From the NCBI RefSeq assembly GCF_002975275.1, contig NZ_PCOQ01000022.1, positions 1-64,000 of the forward strand: 64,000 nt of DNA, read 5' to 3'. This document shows positions 34,197 through 41,717 of this stretch, one piece after another. Each line of letters starts with the position of its first letter. Within the stretch, counting starts at the first letter, position 1. The position numbers were made by a program, and so were the translations under genes. The DNA comes from Achromobacter sp. MYb9 (lineage in GTDB: Bacteria; Pseudomonadota; Gammaproteobacteria; Burkholderiales; Burkholderiaceae_B). Below the pieces are notes generated by a model that ran no database searches, was not told where the DNA came from, and was given only the letters and a program-made list of their open reading frames with translations.

Positions 34197-34518
34197 GTTC
34201 CTTTCCTCTTTACCGGTGTCTCGCATCACGCAAGACAGCTGAACTCCGCACCCGGTCCCCTTGACCGAGGGTCTGCCCTTGCCGGCCCCGCGGCATATTT
34301 GCCACAGTGTTCCAGCGGACCGATCCCAGCCATTGTGCGCGCCGCGTCAATTGGGAAAAACACCAAAAACACCGTGTTTTCCCGAGTAAACCGACTGCGC
34401 CGCGCCATGGCTTTCTGTTGTTGCGTCGTTACCAGCATAGCGCAAACCCGTGCAATACAAAGGTCATATTTGTCTTGTAAGATGAAATCGTTTTCAGTAA
34501 ACCGACAGCAATAAAGAT
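34197..34518. promoter_or_regulatory. Divergent region between amidase and LacI genes
   Basis: A 322-bp intergenic stretch, partly AT-rich. It holds a perfect palindrome AAAACAC-C-GTGTTTT (34366-34380), an 11-base direct repeat AGTAAACCGAC at 34385-34395 and 34496-34506, and a LacI-type operator-like site at 34482-34497. Promoters for both genes should lie here; I could not define them with confidence. Confidence 0.5.
34482..34497. promoter_or_regulatory. LacI-type operator-like site upstream of lacI-family gene
   Basis: ATGAAATCGTTTTCAG, an imperfect palindrome 22 bp before the regulator's ATG. It agrees at 13 of 16 positions with the perfect palindrome upstream of the Ugp-like operon, suggesting autoregulation by the LacI protein. 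Confidence 0.55.
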
Positions 34519-35532
34519 ATGGCAACGCGCCCGTCGCCCCGCTTTTCGATTATTGAAGTGGCCCGCAAGGCCGGGGTGTCCCCGGCAACGGTTTCGCGCG
34601 CGTTCAACCAGCCGGACATCGTTCATCCCGACACGCTGGCGCACATTCGAAACGTGGCCAAGCGAGCCGGCTTCCGACCAAACCGCGTGGGCCGCAGCCT
34701 GCGTTCGGGCAGCACCCGCACCATCGGGCTGATTCTGCCCACGCTATCGAACCCCGTGTTCGCCGAGTGCTTCGAAGGCGCGGAACGCCGCGCCCGCGAA
34801 TCCGGCTATAGCGTCATGCTGACCGCCACCGGCTACGACCCCGCGGTGGAATCCGCGGCGGTGCAGGGGCTGATGGACCATCAGGTCGACGGGCTTATCC
34901 TGACGGTGGCGGACGTGAACAAAAGCGCCACGCTGGACGATCTGGACAGCGCCGGCATGCCGTACGTGCTGGTCTACAACGAATCGGGCACGCACCCGTT
35001 CGCATCGGTCGACAACCGCGCCGCCGCCAGCGACATGGTCGCGCACCTGGCCGCGCTGGGCCATCGCCGCATTGCACTGGTGACGGGCCCGCTGACCGCA
35101 TCGGACCGCGCGCGACGCCGCCTGGCAGGTGCGCGCGCCTGCGCCAAAAAACTGGGCTTGGAAGCGGTGCAGCATATCGCCATGAGTTCCCACACCGGCA
35201 GCGACGCCGACGCGCTGAAAAGCGCGTTGCGCGGCAAGCAAGCGCCTACCGCGCTGTTCTGCTCCAACGACCTGCTGGCCACCGCCGTCATTGCCGATCT
35301 GGTGGCGCTGGGCCTGTCCGTGCCCGCCGACATCTCGGTATGCGGCTTTGACGGCATGCGTTTCGGCGCCTTGCTGACGCCGCCGCTGACGACGGTTGCT
35401 CAACCCAGCGACGGCATCGGCCAGACAGCCTGCTCGAACTTGCTGGCGCAGATCCATGGCCAGCCGCCGCAGTCGAACCGCCTGCCGCATTGCATCGTGG
35501 TCGGCGGCACGGCGGCATCCGTGCGCCGCTGA
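34519..35532 (+). CDS. LacI family transcriptional regulator
   Basis: A 337-residue repressor. The N-terminal HTH (about 8-60: FSIIEVARKAGVSPATVSRAFNQPD) with hinge helix RVGRSLRSGST is followed by a periplasmic-binding-protein-like sensor (about 66-337) with TIGLILPTLSNPVFAE and the later DISVCGFDG. Its gene is directly upstream of a phosphodiesterase and a Ugp-like ABC transporter, all on the same strand. Matching operator-like palindromes before its own gene and before the transporter operon indicate that it controls both. The effector is probably a glycerol phosphate derivative or polyol. Confidence 0.92.
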   Translation: MATRPSPRFSIIEVARKAGVSPATVSRAFNQPDIVHPDTLAHIRNVAKRAGFRPNRVGRSLRSGSTRTIGLILPTLSNPVFAECFEGAERRARESGYSVMLTATGYDPAVESAAVQGLMDHQVDGLILTVADVNKSATLDDLDSAGMPYVLVYNESGTHPFASVDNRAAASDMVAHLAALGHRRIALVTGPLTASDRARRRLAGARACAKKLGLEAVQHIAMSSHTGSDADALKSALRGKQAPTALFCSNDLLATAVIADLVALGLSVPADISVCGFDGMRFGALLTPPLTTVAQPSDGIGQTACSNLLAQIHGQPPQSNRLPHCIVVGGTAASVRR

Positions 35533-35562
35533 CCCTTCCCACCCTGACTCCTGATCCGCATC

Positions 35563-36360
35563 ATGCTCATCGCACAAATCACCGACCTGCACATGCGCAC
35601 CCCGGGCGACAAGGCCTACGGCATTATTGATCCGGCGGCGTTCCTGGGCCCGGCCGTGCGCGCGCTGAACGCCCTGACGCCGCGTCCCGACTGCGTGCTG
35701 ATCACGGGCGACCTGACCGACCTGGGCCGTCCGCACGAATACCAGGCACTGCGCGACCACCTGCGGGCGCTGGAAATCCCGTACTTCCTCTTGCCCGGCA
35801 ACCACGACGACCGCGCGCAATTGCGCGCCGCCTTTCCCGACCACGGGTACCTGCAAGGCGACGGCCCGTTCATTCAGTACGCGATCGAGACCTACCCCCT
35901 GCGCATGCTGGCGCTGGACACGGTAGTGCCGATGAAGAGCCATGGCGAACTGTGCCAGGACCGCCTGGACTGGCTGGCTGCGCAGTTGGCCGAACAGCCT
36001 GGCCGGCCCACGCTGGTGTTGATGCACCACCCGCCATTCCTGACCGGCATCGAACACATGGACGCCATCGGTCTGCTGGCCGGTGCGCCGGAACTGGAAC
36101 GCATCGTGTCGCGGTTTCCGAACGTGGAACGCGTGCTGTGCGGCCATTTGCACCGCACCATCTTCCAGCGTTTCGGCGGCACGATCGCATCCACCTGCCC
36201 CGGCACCGCGCACCAGTTGGCGCTGGAACTGGGACCGCGCCCGACCCTGCAATACATCATGGAACCGCCGGGCTACCAGCTGCATTGGTGGCAGGGCAAG
36301 AACCTGGTCACGCACCACGCCGTCATCGGGGACTACCCCGGGCCTTACCCTTTTGCCTGA
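35563..36360 (+). CDS. Metallophosphoesterase, GpdQ/CpdA-like phosphodiesterase
   Basis: A 265-residue two-metal phosphodiesterase (class III cyclic-nucleotide PDE fold). All metal and catalytic motifs are seen: DLH (Asp8, His10), GDLTD (Asp50), GNHD (Asn80, His81), MHHPP (His155) and GHLHR (His195, His197). The family includes GpdQ glycerophosphodiesterase and CpdA cAMP phosphodiesterase. Its position between a LacI regulator and a Ugp-like importer favours cleavage of glycerophosphodiesters to glycerol-3-phosphate in the cytoplasm. A cAMP role cannot be excluded. It begins 30 bp after the regulator. Confidence 0.88.
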   Translation: MLIAQITDLHMRTPGDKAYGIIDPAAFLGPAVRALNALTPRPDCVLITGDLTDLGRPHEYQALRDHLRALEIPYFLLPGNHDDRAQLRAAFPDHGYLQGDGPFIQYAIETYPLRMLALDTVVPMKSHGELCQDRLDWLAAQLAEQPGRPTLVLMHHPPFLTGIEHMDAIGLLAGAPELERIVSRFPNVERVLCGHLHRTIFQRFGGTIASTCPGTAHQLALELGPRPTLQYIMEPPGYQLHWWQGKNLVTHHAVIGDYPGPYPFA

Positions 36361-36436
36361 GTCGTTTGCCTGACCCGTAGGCCGGGGCTAGACCGCCCCG
36401 GGCAATGCCACGAATCCGTCATGTTTGCGCTGCACA

Positions 36437-36452
36437 ATGAAAAGGTTTTCAT
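36437..36452. promoter_or_regulatory. Perfect LacI-type operator palindrome before Ugp-like operon
   Basis: ATGAAAA-GG-TTTTCAT, a perfect 7+2+7 palindrome 44 bp before the ATPase ATG. It resembles the site before the LacI gene at 34482-34497. Confidence 0.6.
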
Positions 36453-36468
36453 AACAGGCAACAATGCG

Positions 36469-36485
36469 GATCTAACTATTAGATC
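36469..36485. promoter_or_regulatory. Second palindrome just before the Ugp-like ATPase gene
   Basis: GATCTAA-CTA-TTAGATC is a perfect 7+3+7 inverted repeat ending 11 bp before the ATG. It could be a second operator or an mRNA hairpin near the ribosome site. Confidence 0.4.
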
Positions 36486-36496
36486 GTCGAGACAGC

Positions 36497-37552
36497 ATGT
36501 CATCCATCGTTCTGGATAACCTCACCAAACAGTATGGCGGCGCCGCCGCGATCCATGGCGTGAGCTTTACCGTGCCGGCAGGCAGCTTCACGGTGCTGCT
36601 GGGCCCGTCGGGCTGCGGCAAGTCGACCACTCTGCGCATGATCGCCGGACTGGACACGCCCACATCGGGCACGATCCGCATCGGCGACCGCGACGTGACC
36701 GGGCTGCCGCCCGCCAAGCGCCGCATCTCGATGGTGTTCCAGTCGTATGCGCTGTTTCCGCACCTGTCGGTGCGCGAGAACATCCTGTTCGGGCTGCGCG
36801 TGCGCAAGGAACCGGCGCGCGACTTCGAGCGGCGCCTGCAACGCGTGGCCTCCCTGCTGGGCCTGGGCCATCTGCTGGACCGCAAGCCTTCGCAATTGTC
36901 GGGCGGACAGCAGCAGCGCGTGGCGCTGGGACGCGCGGTGATCTCCGAAGCGCCGGTGTGCCTGATGGACGAGCCGCTGTCCAACCTGGACGCGCAGTTG
37001 CGCCACGAAATGCGCCGCGAGATCCGCGCCTTGCAGCAAGACCTGGGCATCACGATGGTCTACGTCACGCACGACCAGACCGAAGCCATGAGCATGGCCG
37101 ACCAGGTAGTGCTTTTGCGCGGGGGCCAGATCGAACAACACGACACGCCTGACGGCCTGTACGCGCGCCCGGCCAGCGAATTCGCGGCGCGCTTCATCGG
37201 CACGCCGCCCATGAATCTGATCGGGCTTGCCGCCGCCAACGGCACCGCCGTCATCGCCGGCACCCAAGGGCCTGTGATCGCGAACGCGCCGGCCGGCGCC
37301 ATCAAGCTGGGCGTGCGTCCGGAACACATCCGCATCGACAGCGCCGGCATTCCGGCCATCGTCGAAAGCGTTGAGTACTTCGGCGCGGATTCCATCGTGG
37401 TGTGCCGGGTCGGCGACACCAGCGGCGTGGCCGTGCGAGTGGGCGGCCATTTGCGCGCCCGCGCCGGCGAGGCCCTGAACCTGTCCTGGCAGGACGGGCA
37501 ACAGCATTTCTTTGCCGCCGATTCGGCGGTGATCAACACCGTCGGGCGCTAA
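36497..37552 (+). CDS. ugpC: Ugp-like ABC transporter ATPase
   Basis: A 351-residue ABC ATPase of the MalK/UgpC type. Walker A is GPSGCGKST (36-44), the Q loop is VFQSYALFPHLSVREN, the signature is LSGGQQQRV (about 134), Walker B is CLMDEPLSNLD, and a C-terminal TOBE regulatory domain (about 240-351) follows. It energises uptake through the two permeases encoded downstream. The gene order (ATPase first, then receptor and permeases) differs from E. coli ugpBAEC. UgpC is inferred from the neighbouring phosphodiesterase; a polyol or sugar importer is the alternative. Confidence 0.9.
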   Translation: MSSIVLDNLTKQYGGAAAIHGVSFTVPAGSFTVLLGPSGCGKSTTLRMIAGLDTPTSGTIRIGDRDVTGLPPAKRRISMVFQSYALFPHLSVRENILFGLRVRKEPARDFERRLQRVASLLGLGHLLDRKPSQLSGGQQQRVALGRAVISEAPVCLMDEPLSNLDAQLRHEMRREIRALQQDLGITMVYVTHDQTEAMSMADQVVLLRGGQIEQHDTPDGLYARPASEFAARFIGTPPMNLIGLAAANGTAVIAGTQGPVIANAPAGAIKLGVRPEHIRIDSAGIPAIVESVEYFGADSIVVCRVGDTSGVAVRVGGHLRARAGEALNLSWQDGQQHFFAADSAVINTVGR

Positions 37553-37614
37553 GAAAAGTGGCCCCCACGCCGCGCCTTCGGCTTGCTGCCCATTACACAG
37601 AAAAGGAAACCCCC

Positions 37615-38910
37615 ATGCGACGCATCGTACTGAAGACCCTGGCCGCCAGCCTGGCCGCCGCCTGCCTCTCGCTGCCTGTGCAGGCGCAGAACAAACCCGT
37701 CGAAGTCGAGTTCTATTACCCGGTGGCGGTCGGCGGCCCCATCACGAAGATCGTCGATGACATGGTCGCGGATTTTCAGAAGGAAAATCCCGACATCAAG
37801 ATCAAGCCGATCTACGCCGGTTCGTACCAGGACTCGATCGCCAAGGCGCTGACGGCGCTTAAGGGCGGCACGCCGCCGCAGCTGGCCGTGCTGCTGTCCA
37901 CCGACATGTTCACGCTGATCGACGAAGACGCCATCGTCTCGATTGATTCGCTGGCGAAAAGCGATGCCGACAAGAAGTGGCTGGGCAGCTTCTACGACGC
38001 CTTCATGCAGAACAGCCGCACGGGCGGCCACACCTGGGGCGTGCCGTTCCAGCGTTCGACCATCGTCATGTACTACAACAAGGACCTGTTCAAGGCGGCC
38101 GGCCTGGATCCCGAGCGCGCGCCGGGCACCTGGGCCGAACTGGTCGAGTACGGCAAGAAACTGACCAAGCAGGACGCCTCGGGCAACACCACGCAGTGGG
38201 GCATCGAGATCCCGTCGGGCGGTGCGTTCGCGTACTGGCTGTTCCAGGCCCTGACCACGCCCAACGGCGCGATCCTGATGAACGAGGCTGGCAACGAGGT
38301 TTACCTGGACAAGCCCGCCGTGGTGGAAGCCGCCCAGTTCTGGCGCGACCTGTCGGCCAAGCACAAGATCATGCCGACCGGCACGATCGACTGGGGCACC
38401 ACGCCGAAGGACTTCCTGGAGAAGAAGGCGGCGATGGTCTGGACCACCACGGGCAACCTGACCAACATCCGCAAGAACGCCGACTTCCCGTTCGGCGTGG
38501 CCATGATGCCGCAGCAAAAGCGCGGCGGCAGCCCGACGGGCGGCGGCAACTTCTATATCTTCAAGAGCGGCACGCCGGCGCAGCAGCAGGCCGCGCTGAA
38601 GTTCGCGCAATGGGTGACGACGCCGGAACGCGCCGCCGACTGGAGCATCGCCACGGGCTATGTCGCGGTCACGCCGGCCGCCTGGCAGACCGAGAAGATG
38701 AAAAAGTATGCGCAGGAAGTGCCGGCCGCAGCGGTCGCGCGCGACCAGCTGGAAGTCAGCGTGGCGGAATTCTCCACGCATGAAAACCAGCGCGTCACCA
38801 AGACCTTGAACGACGCGCTGCAAGCGGCGTTGACGGGTTCGAAGACGCCGCAGCAGGCGCTGACCGATGCGCAACGCGAGGCCGACCGCATCCTGCGTTC
38901 CTATAAATAA
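37615..38910 (+). CDS. ugpB: Ugp-like ABC transporter substrate-binding protein
   Basis: A 431-residue periplasmic receptor of SBP family 1. The signal peptide ends at about residue 24 (LSLPVQAQ), then VEVEFYYPVAVGGP. The UgpB-like stretches FQKENPDIKIKPIYAGSYQDS and WGVPFQRSTIVMYYNKDLF, with WTTTGNLTNIRKNA later, match glycerol-3-phosphate/glycerophosphocholine receptors in style. The ATG at 37615 has AAAAGGAAA upstream. It is co-directional with the ATPase (62 bp gap) and permeases. The ligand is inferred, not proven. Confidence 0.88.
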   Translation: MRRIVLKTLAASLAAACLSLPVQAQNKPVEVEFYYPVAVGGPITKIVDDMVADFQKENPDIKIKPIYAGSYQDSIAKALTALKGGTPPQLAVLLSTDMFTLIDEDAIVSIDSLAKSDADKKWLGSFYDAFMQNSRTGGHTWGVPFQRSTIVMYYNKDLFKAAGLDPERAPGTWAELVEYGKKLTKQDASGNTTQWGIEIPSGGAFAYWLFQALTTPNGAILMNEAGNEVYLDKPAVVEAAQFWRDLSAKHKIMPTGTIDWGTTPKDFLEKKAAMVWTTTGNLTNIRKNADFPFGVAMMPQQKRGGSPTGGGNFYIFKSGTPAQQQAALKFAQWVTTPERAADWSIATGYVAVTPAAWQTEKMKKYAQEVPAAAVARDQLEVSVAEFSTHENQRVTKTLNDALQAALTGSKTPQQALTDAQREADRILRSYK

Positions 38911-38923
38911 ACCGACAAGCACG

Positions 38924-39799
38924 ATGAGCCGCTCTTTACATGCGCTTTATGGCTGGCTGCTGTTGCTGCCAGCCATCGTGCTGCTCGCCGCGTTCACGCA
39001 TTACCCGGCGCTGGCGACGCTTTGGCACAGCTTCTTTTCCACGCCCAAGGGCGCGCGTCCGGCGCGCTTCGTGGGCCTGGAGAACTATGCCGTCATGCGT
39101 GACGATCCGGTGTTCTGGCAGTCGCTATGGAACAACCTGTGGTTTGCGCTGGGCACGATCCCCACGTCCATCGGCATTGCGCTGATCATGGCGCTGTGGG
39201 TAAACCGCAATCTGCGCGGCCGCGGCTTTCTGCGCATGGCGTATTTCACGCCGACGGTGCTGCCGATGGTGGCGGTGGCCAACATCTGGCTGTTCTTCTA
39301 CACGCCGCAGTACGGGCTGATCGCCCAGGTGATGGGCTGGTTCGGTTCCCCCGGCCCCAACTGGCTGGGCAGCCGCGACACGGCGTTGCCGGCGTTGATG
39401 CTGGTGACGGTGTGGAAAGAATCCGGCTTCTTCATGATCTTCTACCTGGCCGCCCTGCAGACCGTGTCGCCGTCGCTGCGCGAAGCCGCCATGCTGGAAG
39501 GGGCGTCGCGCTGGCAGTACTTCCGCCGCATCCTGTGGCCGCTGCTGATGCCGACCACGCTTTTCGTGCTGATCAACGCGCTGATCAACGCGTTCCGGCT
39601 GGTGGACCACGTAGTCGTCATGACGCGCGGCGGGCCCGACAATGCCAGCACCTTGCTGCTGTATTACATCTACCAGGTGGGTTTCAGTTTCTGGGACACG
39701 GCTTACGCCGCCACGCTGACCGTCGTGTTGCTGGTGGTGCTGGCGCTGACCGCGCTGATCAAGTTCCGCTGGCTGGACCGCAGGACGCACTATCAATGA
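38924..39799 (+). CDS. ugpA: Ugp-like ABC transporter permease (UgpA type)
   Basis: A 291-residue inner-membrane permease of the MalF/UgpA family with about six helices (GWLLLLPAIVLLAAFTHYPAL first). The EAA loop reads SLREAAMLEGASRWQYFRRI, which contacts the ATPase. I chose the ATG at 38924 (MSRSLHALYG), the first start after the receptor stop. Its TGA overlaps the ATG of the second permease (ATGA), showing translational coupling. Confidence 0.9.
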   Translation: MSRSLHALYGWLLLLPAIVLLAAFTHYPALATLWHSFFSTPKGARPARFVGLENYAVMRDDPVFWQSLWNNLWFALGTIPTSIGIALIMALWVNRNLRGRGFLRMAYFTPTVLPMVAVANIWLFFYTPQYGLIAQVMGWFGSPGPNWLGSRDTALPALMLVTVWKESGFFMIFYLAALQTVSPSLREAAMLEGASRWQYFRRILWPLLMPTTLFVLINALINAFRLVDHVVVMTRGGPDNASTLLLYYIYQVGFSFWDTAYAATLTVVLLVVLALTALIKFRWLDRRTHYQ

Positions 39800-40596
39800 A
39801 AGACAAGCTAGATACCCTGGGCGCCTGGGCGCTTGGCCTCCTGTGGATCCTGCCGCTGGCATACGCCATGTGGGCGGCGTTCCACCCGCCGGCCTATGCA
39901 ACCCGCTTCGACCTGTTCGCCCCGCTGACGCTGGACAACTTCGCGCGGGCCTGGCAGGCCGCGCCGTTTCCGCGCTACTTCCTGAACACCTTCCTGCTGG
40001 TCACGATGGTGCTGGCGGCGCAACTGGTGCTGTCGACGCTGGCGGGCTACGCATTCGCGCGCTTCGAGTTCCGCGGCCGGGACTTCGTCTTCATGCTGGT
40101 GCTGCTGCAGCTGATGATCATGCCGGACGTGTTGCTGGTGGAGAACTACCGGTCGATGAGCCAATTGGGCATCCGCGACACGGTGTTCGCGATCGGCCTG
40201 CCGTATTTCGCATCGGCCTTCGGCATCTTCCTGCTGCGCCAGACGTTCAAGACCGTGCCGCGGGAGTTGGAGGAAGCGGCGCGCATGGAAGGCGCCAACG
40301 CCATGCAGATCCTGTGGAAAGTGTATGTGCCGCTGGCCAAGCCGATCTACGTGGCCTATGGCCTGGTGTCGGTCAGCCACCACTGGAACAACTTCCTGTG
40401 GCCGTTGATCATCACCAATTCGGTCGAGTCCCGTCCGTTGACGGTGGGCTTGCAGGTGTTCTCGTCGACCGACCAGGGCATCGACTGGTCCGTCATCACG
40501 GCCGCGACGCTCATGTCGGCCGCGCCGCTGCTGATCGCCTTCCTGCTGTTCCAGCGCCAGTTCGTGCAATCGTTCATGCGGGCCGGCATCCGGTAA
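39796..40596 (+). CDS. ugpE: Ugp-like ABC transporter permease (UgpE type)
   Basis: A 266-residue inner-membrane permease of the MalG/UgpE family. The N-terminal helix is GAWALGLLWILPLAYAMWAAF, and the EAA loop is PRELEEAARMEGANAMQILW (about residues 155-174). It begins in a 4-base ATGA overlap with the upstream permease, so the pair are made together. It is the last gene of the operon, followed by a GC-rich terminator hairpin. Confidence 0.9.
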   Translation: MKDKLDTLGAWALGLLWILPLAYAMWAAFHPPAYATRFDLFAPLTLDNFARAWQAAPFPRYFLNTFLLVTMVLAAQLVLSTLAGYAFARFEFRGRDFVFMLVLLQLMIMPDVLLVENYRSMSQLGIRDTVFAIGLPYFASAFGIFLLRQTFKTVPRELEEAARMEGANAMQILWKVYVPLAKPIYVAYGLVSVSHHWNNFLWPLIITNSVESRPLTVGLQVFSSTDQGIDWSVITAATLMSAAPLLIAFLLFQRQFVQSFMRAGIR

Positions 40597-40628
40597 CGCG
40601 CGGCCGGCATTTGCCTGGCCTCATGGAA

Positions 40629-40652
40629 AAGGCCCCGCCATGGCGGGGCCTT
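40629..40652 (+). terminator. Hairpin after Ugp-like operon
   Basis: AAGGCCCCGCCA with TGGCGGGGCCTT forms a perfect 24-bp palindrome with short A and T ends. The convergent hypothetical gene ends 28 bp beyond, so it may act in both directions. Confidence 0.7.
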
Positions 40653-40679
40653 CGCATGCCCGGGCAGCGCCAGGCGGTG

Positions 40680-40997
40680 TCAGTAGCCCACCGTCAGGCC
40701 GGGCAGGTCGACCGTGATGCGCGGACGCTCCAGCGCCAGCGCCAGGTTCTCGGCGAATTCGCGGGCTTCCTTCTCGTCGGTGGACAGGGTGTCGTAACCC
40801 AAGGCGTCCGCCACGCCCAACACCTTGTCCAGCAGCAGCACCTTGCCGCTGGGGCGCAAGGGTTCGCAGCCCAGGGTTTCCCAGGCGCCGTCGAACCAGT
40901 CGCGCGCTTGCGCTTGGCGTTGCGGGGAGGTTTCCACCGTGGCCGTCAGGTCCAGCGAACGCCGGGGGTCGAAAACTATCGTGATGTCGCTGCGCAT
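40680..40997 (-). CDS. Hypothetical small cytoplasmic protein
   Basis: A 105-residue protein without a signal peptide or membrane segment. It is acidic and helical in its second half (STDEKEAREFAENLALALERP), with WFDGAWETLGCEPL in the middle. I do not recognise a family and propose no function. Normal codon use and its location beside another small gene on the same strand (78 bp apart) support it as a real gene. The two may be co-transcribed. Confidence 0.65.
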   Translation of the reverse strand: MRSDITIVFDPRRSLDLTATVETSPQRQAQARDWFDGAWETLGCEPLRPSGKVLLLDKVLGVADALGYDTLSTDEKEAREFAENLALALERPRITVDLPGLTVGY

Positions 40998-41075
40998 GGA
41001 AAATTCCTTGAATGGGCGTCAGGCGAGAAGGGTAGGCAAAAAACGCCGGCGGGAATGTCCGCCCGGCGACATTGC

Positions 41076-41414
41076 CTACCAGCCGCGCGACGCTTCCCAG
41101 GTGACCTCGACGCCGGCGGCCTTAGATTGCCGCATCATGTCCAGCAAAGGATAGGCGCGTTCCTTCAGGCCCACCACGCGGGCCATCGGCGAGCGGGGCG
41201 CCTTGTCCTCGTCCTCTTCCTCTTCGGGATGCTCGGCGTTTGCGATCGCGTTTTCGATACCACTGATGGCCGGTCCCAACTGCTCGACGGTGAATACGCC
41301 GCGTTCCGGAATCTTGTCTCCGATGGACTTGCCGGCCGCTTGCAAGATGCCTGTCGCGTGGTCGGACAGCATCAGGACCTCGGCCACGACCTTGGAGTGA
41401 AAGGTAATCAGCAT
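41076..41414 (-). CDS. DUF1840 family protein
   Basis: A 112-residue cytoplasmic protein that starts MLITFHSKVVAEVLMLSDHA, the typical opening of DUF1840. The central part contains the acidic run EEEEDED, and the C-terminal region reads PLLDMMRQSKAAGVEVTWEAS. AAGGAGA lies upstream of the ATG at 41414-41412, which decides this start over an earlier in-frame one. The family is conserved in proteobacteria without a known role. Confidence 0.82.
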   Translation of the reverse strand: MLITFHSKVVAEVLMLSDHATGILQAAGKSIGDKIPERGVFTVEQLGPAISGIENAIANAEHPEEEEDEDKAPRSPMARVVGLKERAYPLLDMMRQSKAAGVEVTWEASRGW

Positions 41415-41717
41415 GTTGCAGTCTCCTTCATTGAATGCGTTACATACACTACCGCAACGCCCGGGGGATGCCAACTGGGCACCCGGCGCCGTTCCGTGTA
41501 CCGGGCGCCCCGCCCAGGGATGACGCGGCTATCAGTTTGATTTTATTGACAGTTCCGCCGCCCGGCTGAACGCTTGCCGGACGGTTTCCAGCCCCTTGGG
41601 CGCCGGTTCGGCCGCCAAATCAACTATCATTCAGGGGATTCCCGTGGCCTTGCCAGGCCGGACGCCGTCCGCCAGTTCTTCGCCTTGGCCGCTCACCCAG
41701 AACTTCTCCAGACGCCC
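41415..41717. promoter_or_regulatory. Divergent region between DUF1840 gene and argS
   Basis: A 303-bp gap. It holds a TTGACA (about 41547-41552) in a locally AT-rich patch, a possible -35 for argS, with no good -10 at standard spacing. GC-rich inverted segments lie around 41460-41515. No small ORF that I can support is present. Confidence 0.35.

Noticed and set aside
36497..40596. Maltose/maltodextrin transporter assignment for the LacI-linked ABC operon
   Set aside because: ATPase and permeases fit either, but the receptor sequence style and the adjacent phosphodiesterase fit glycerol-phosphate-type substrates better; no amylase or glucosidase is nearby.
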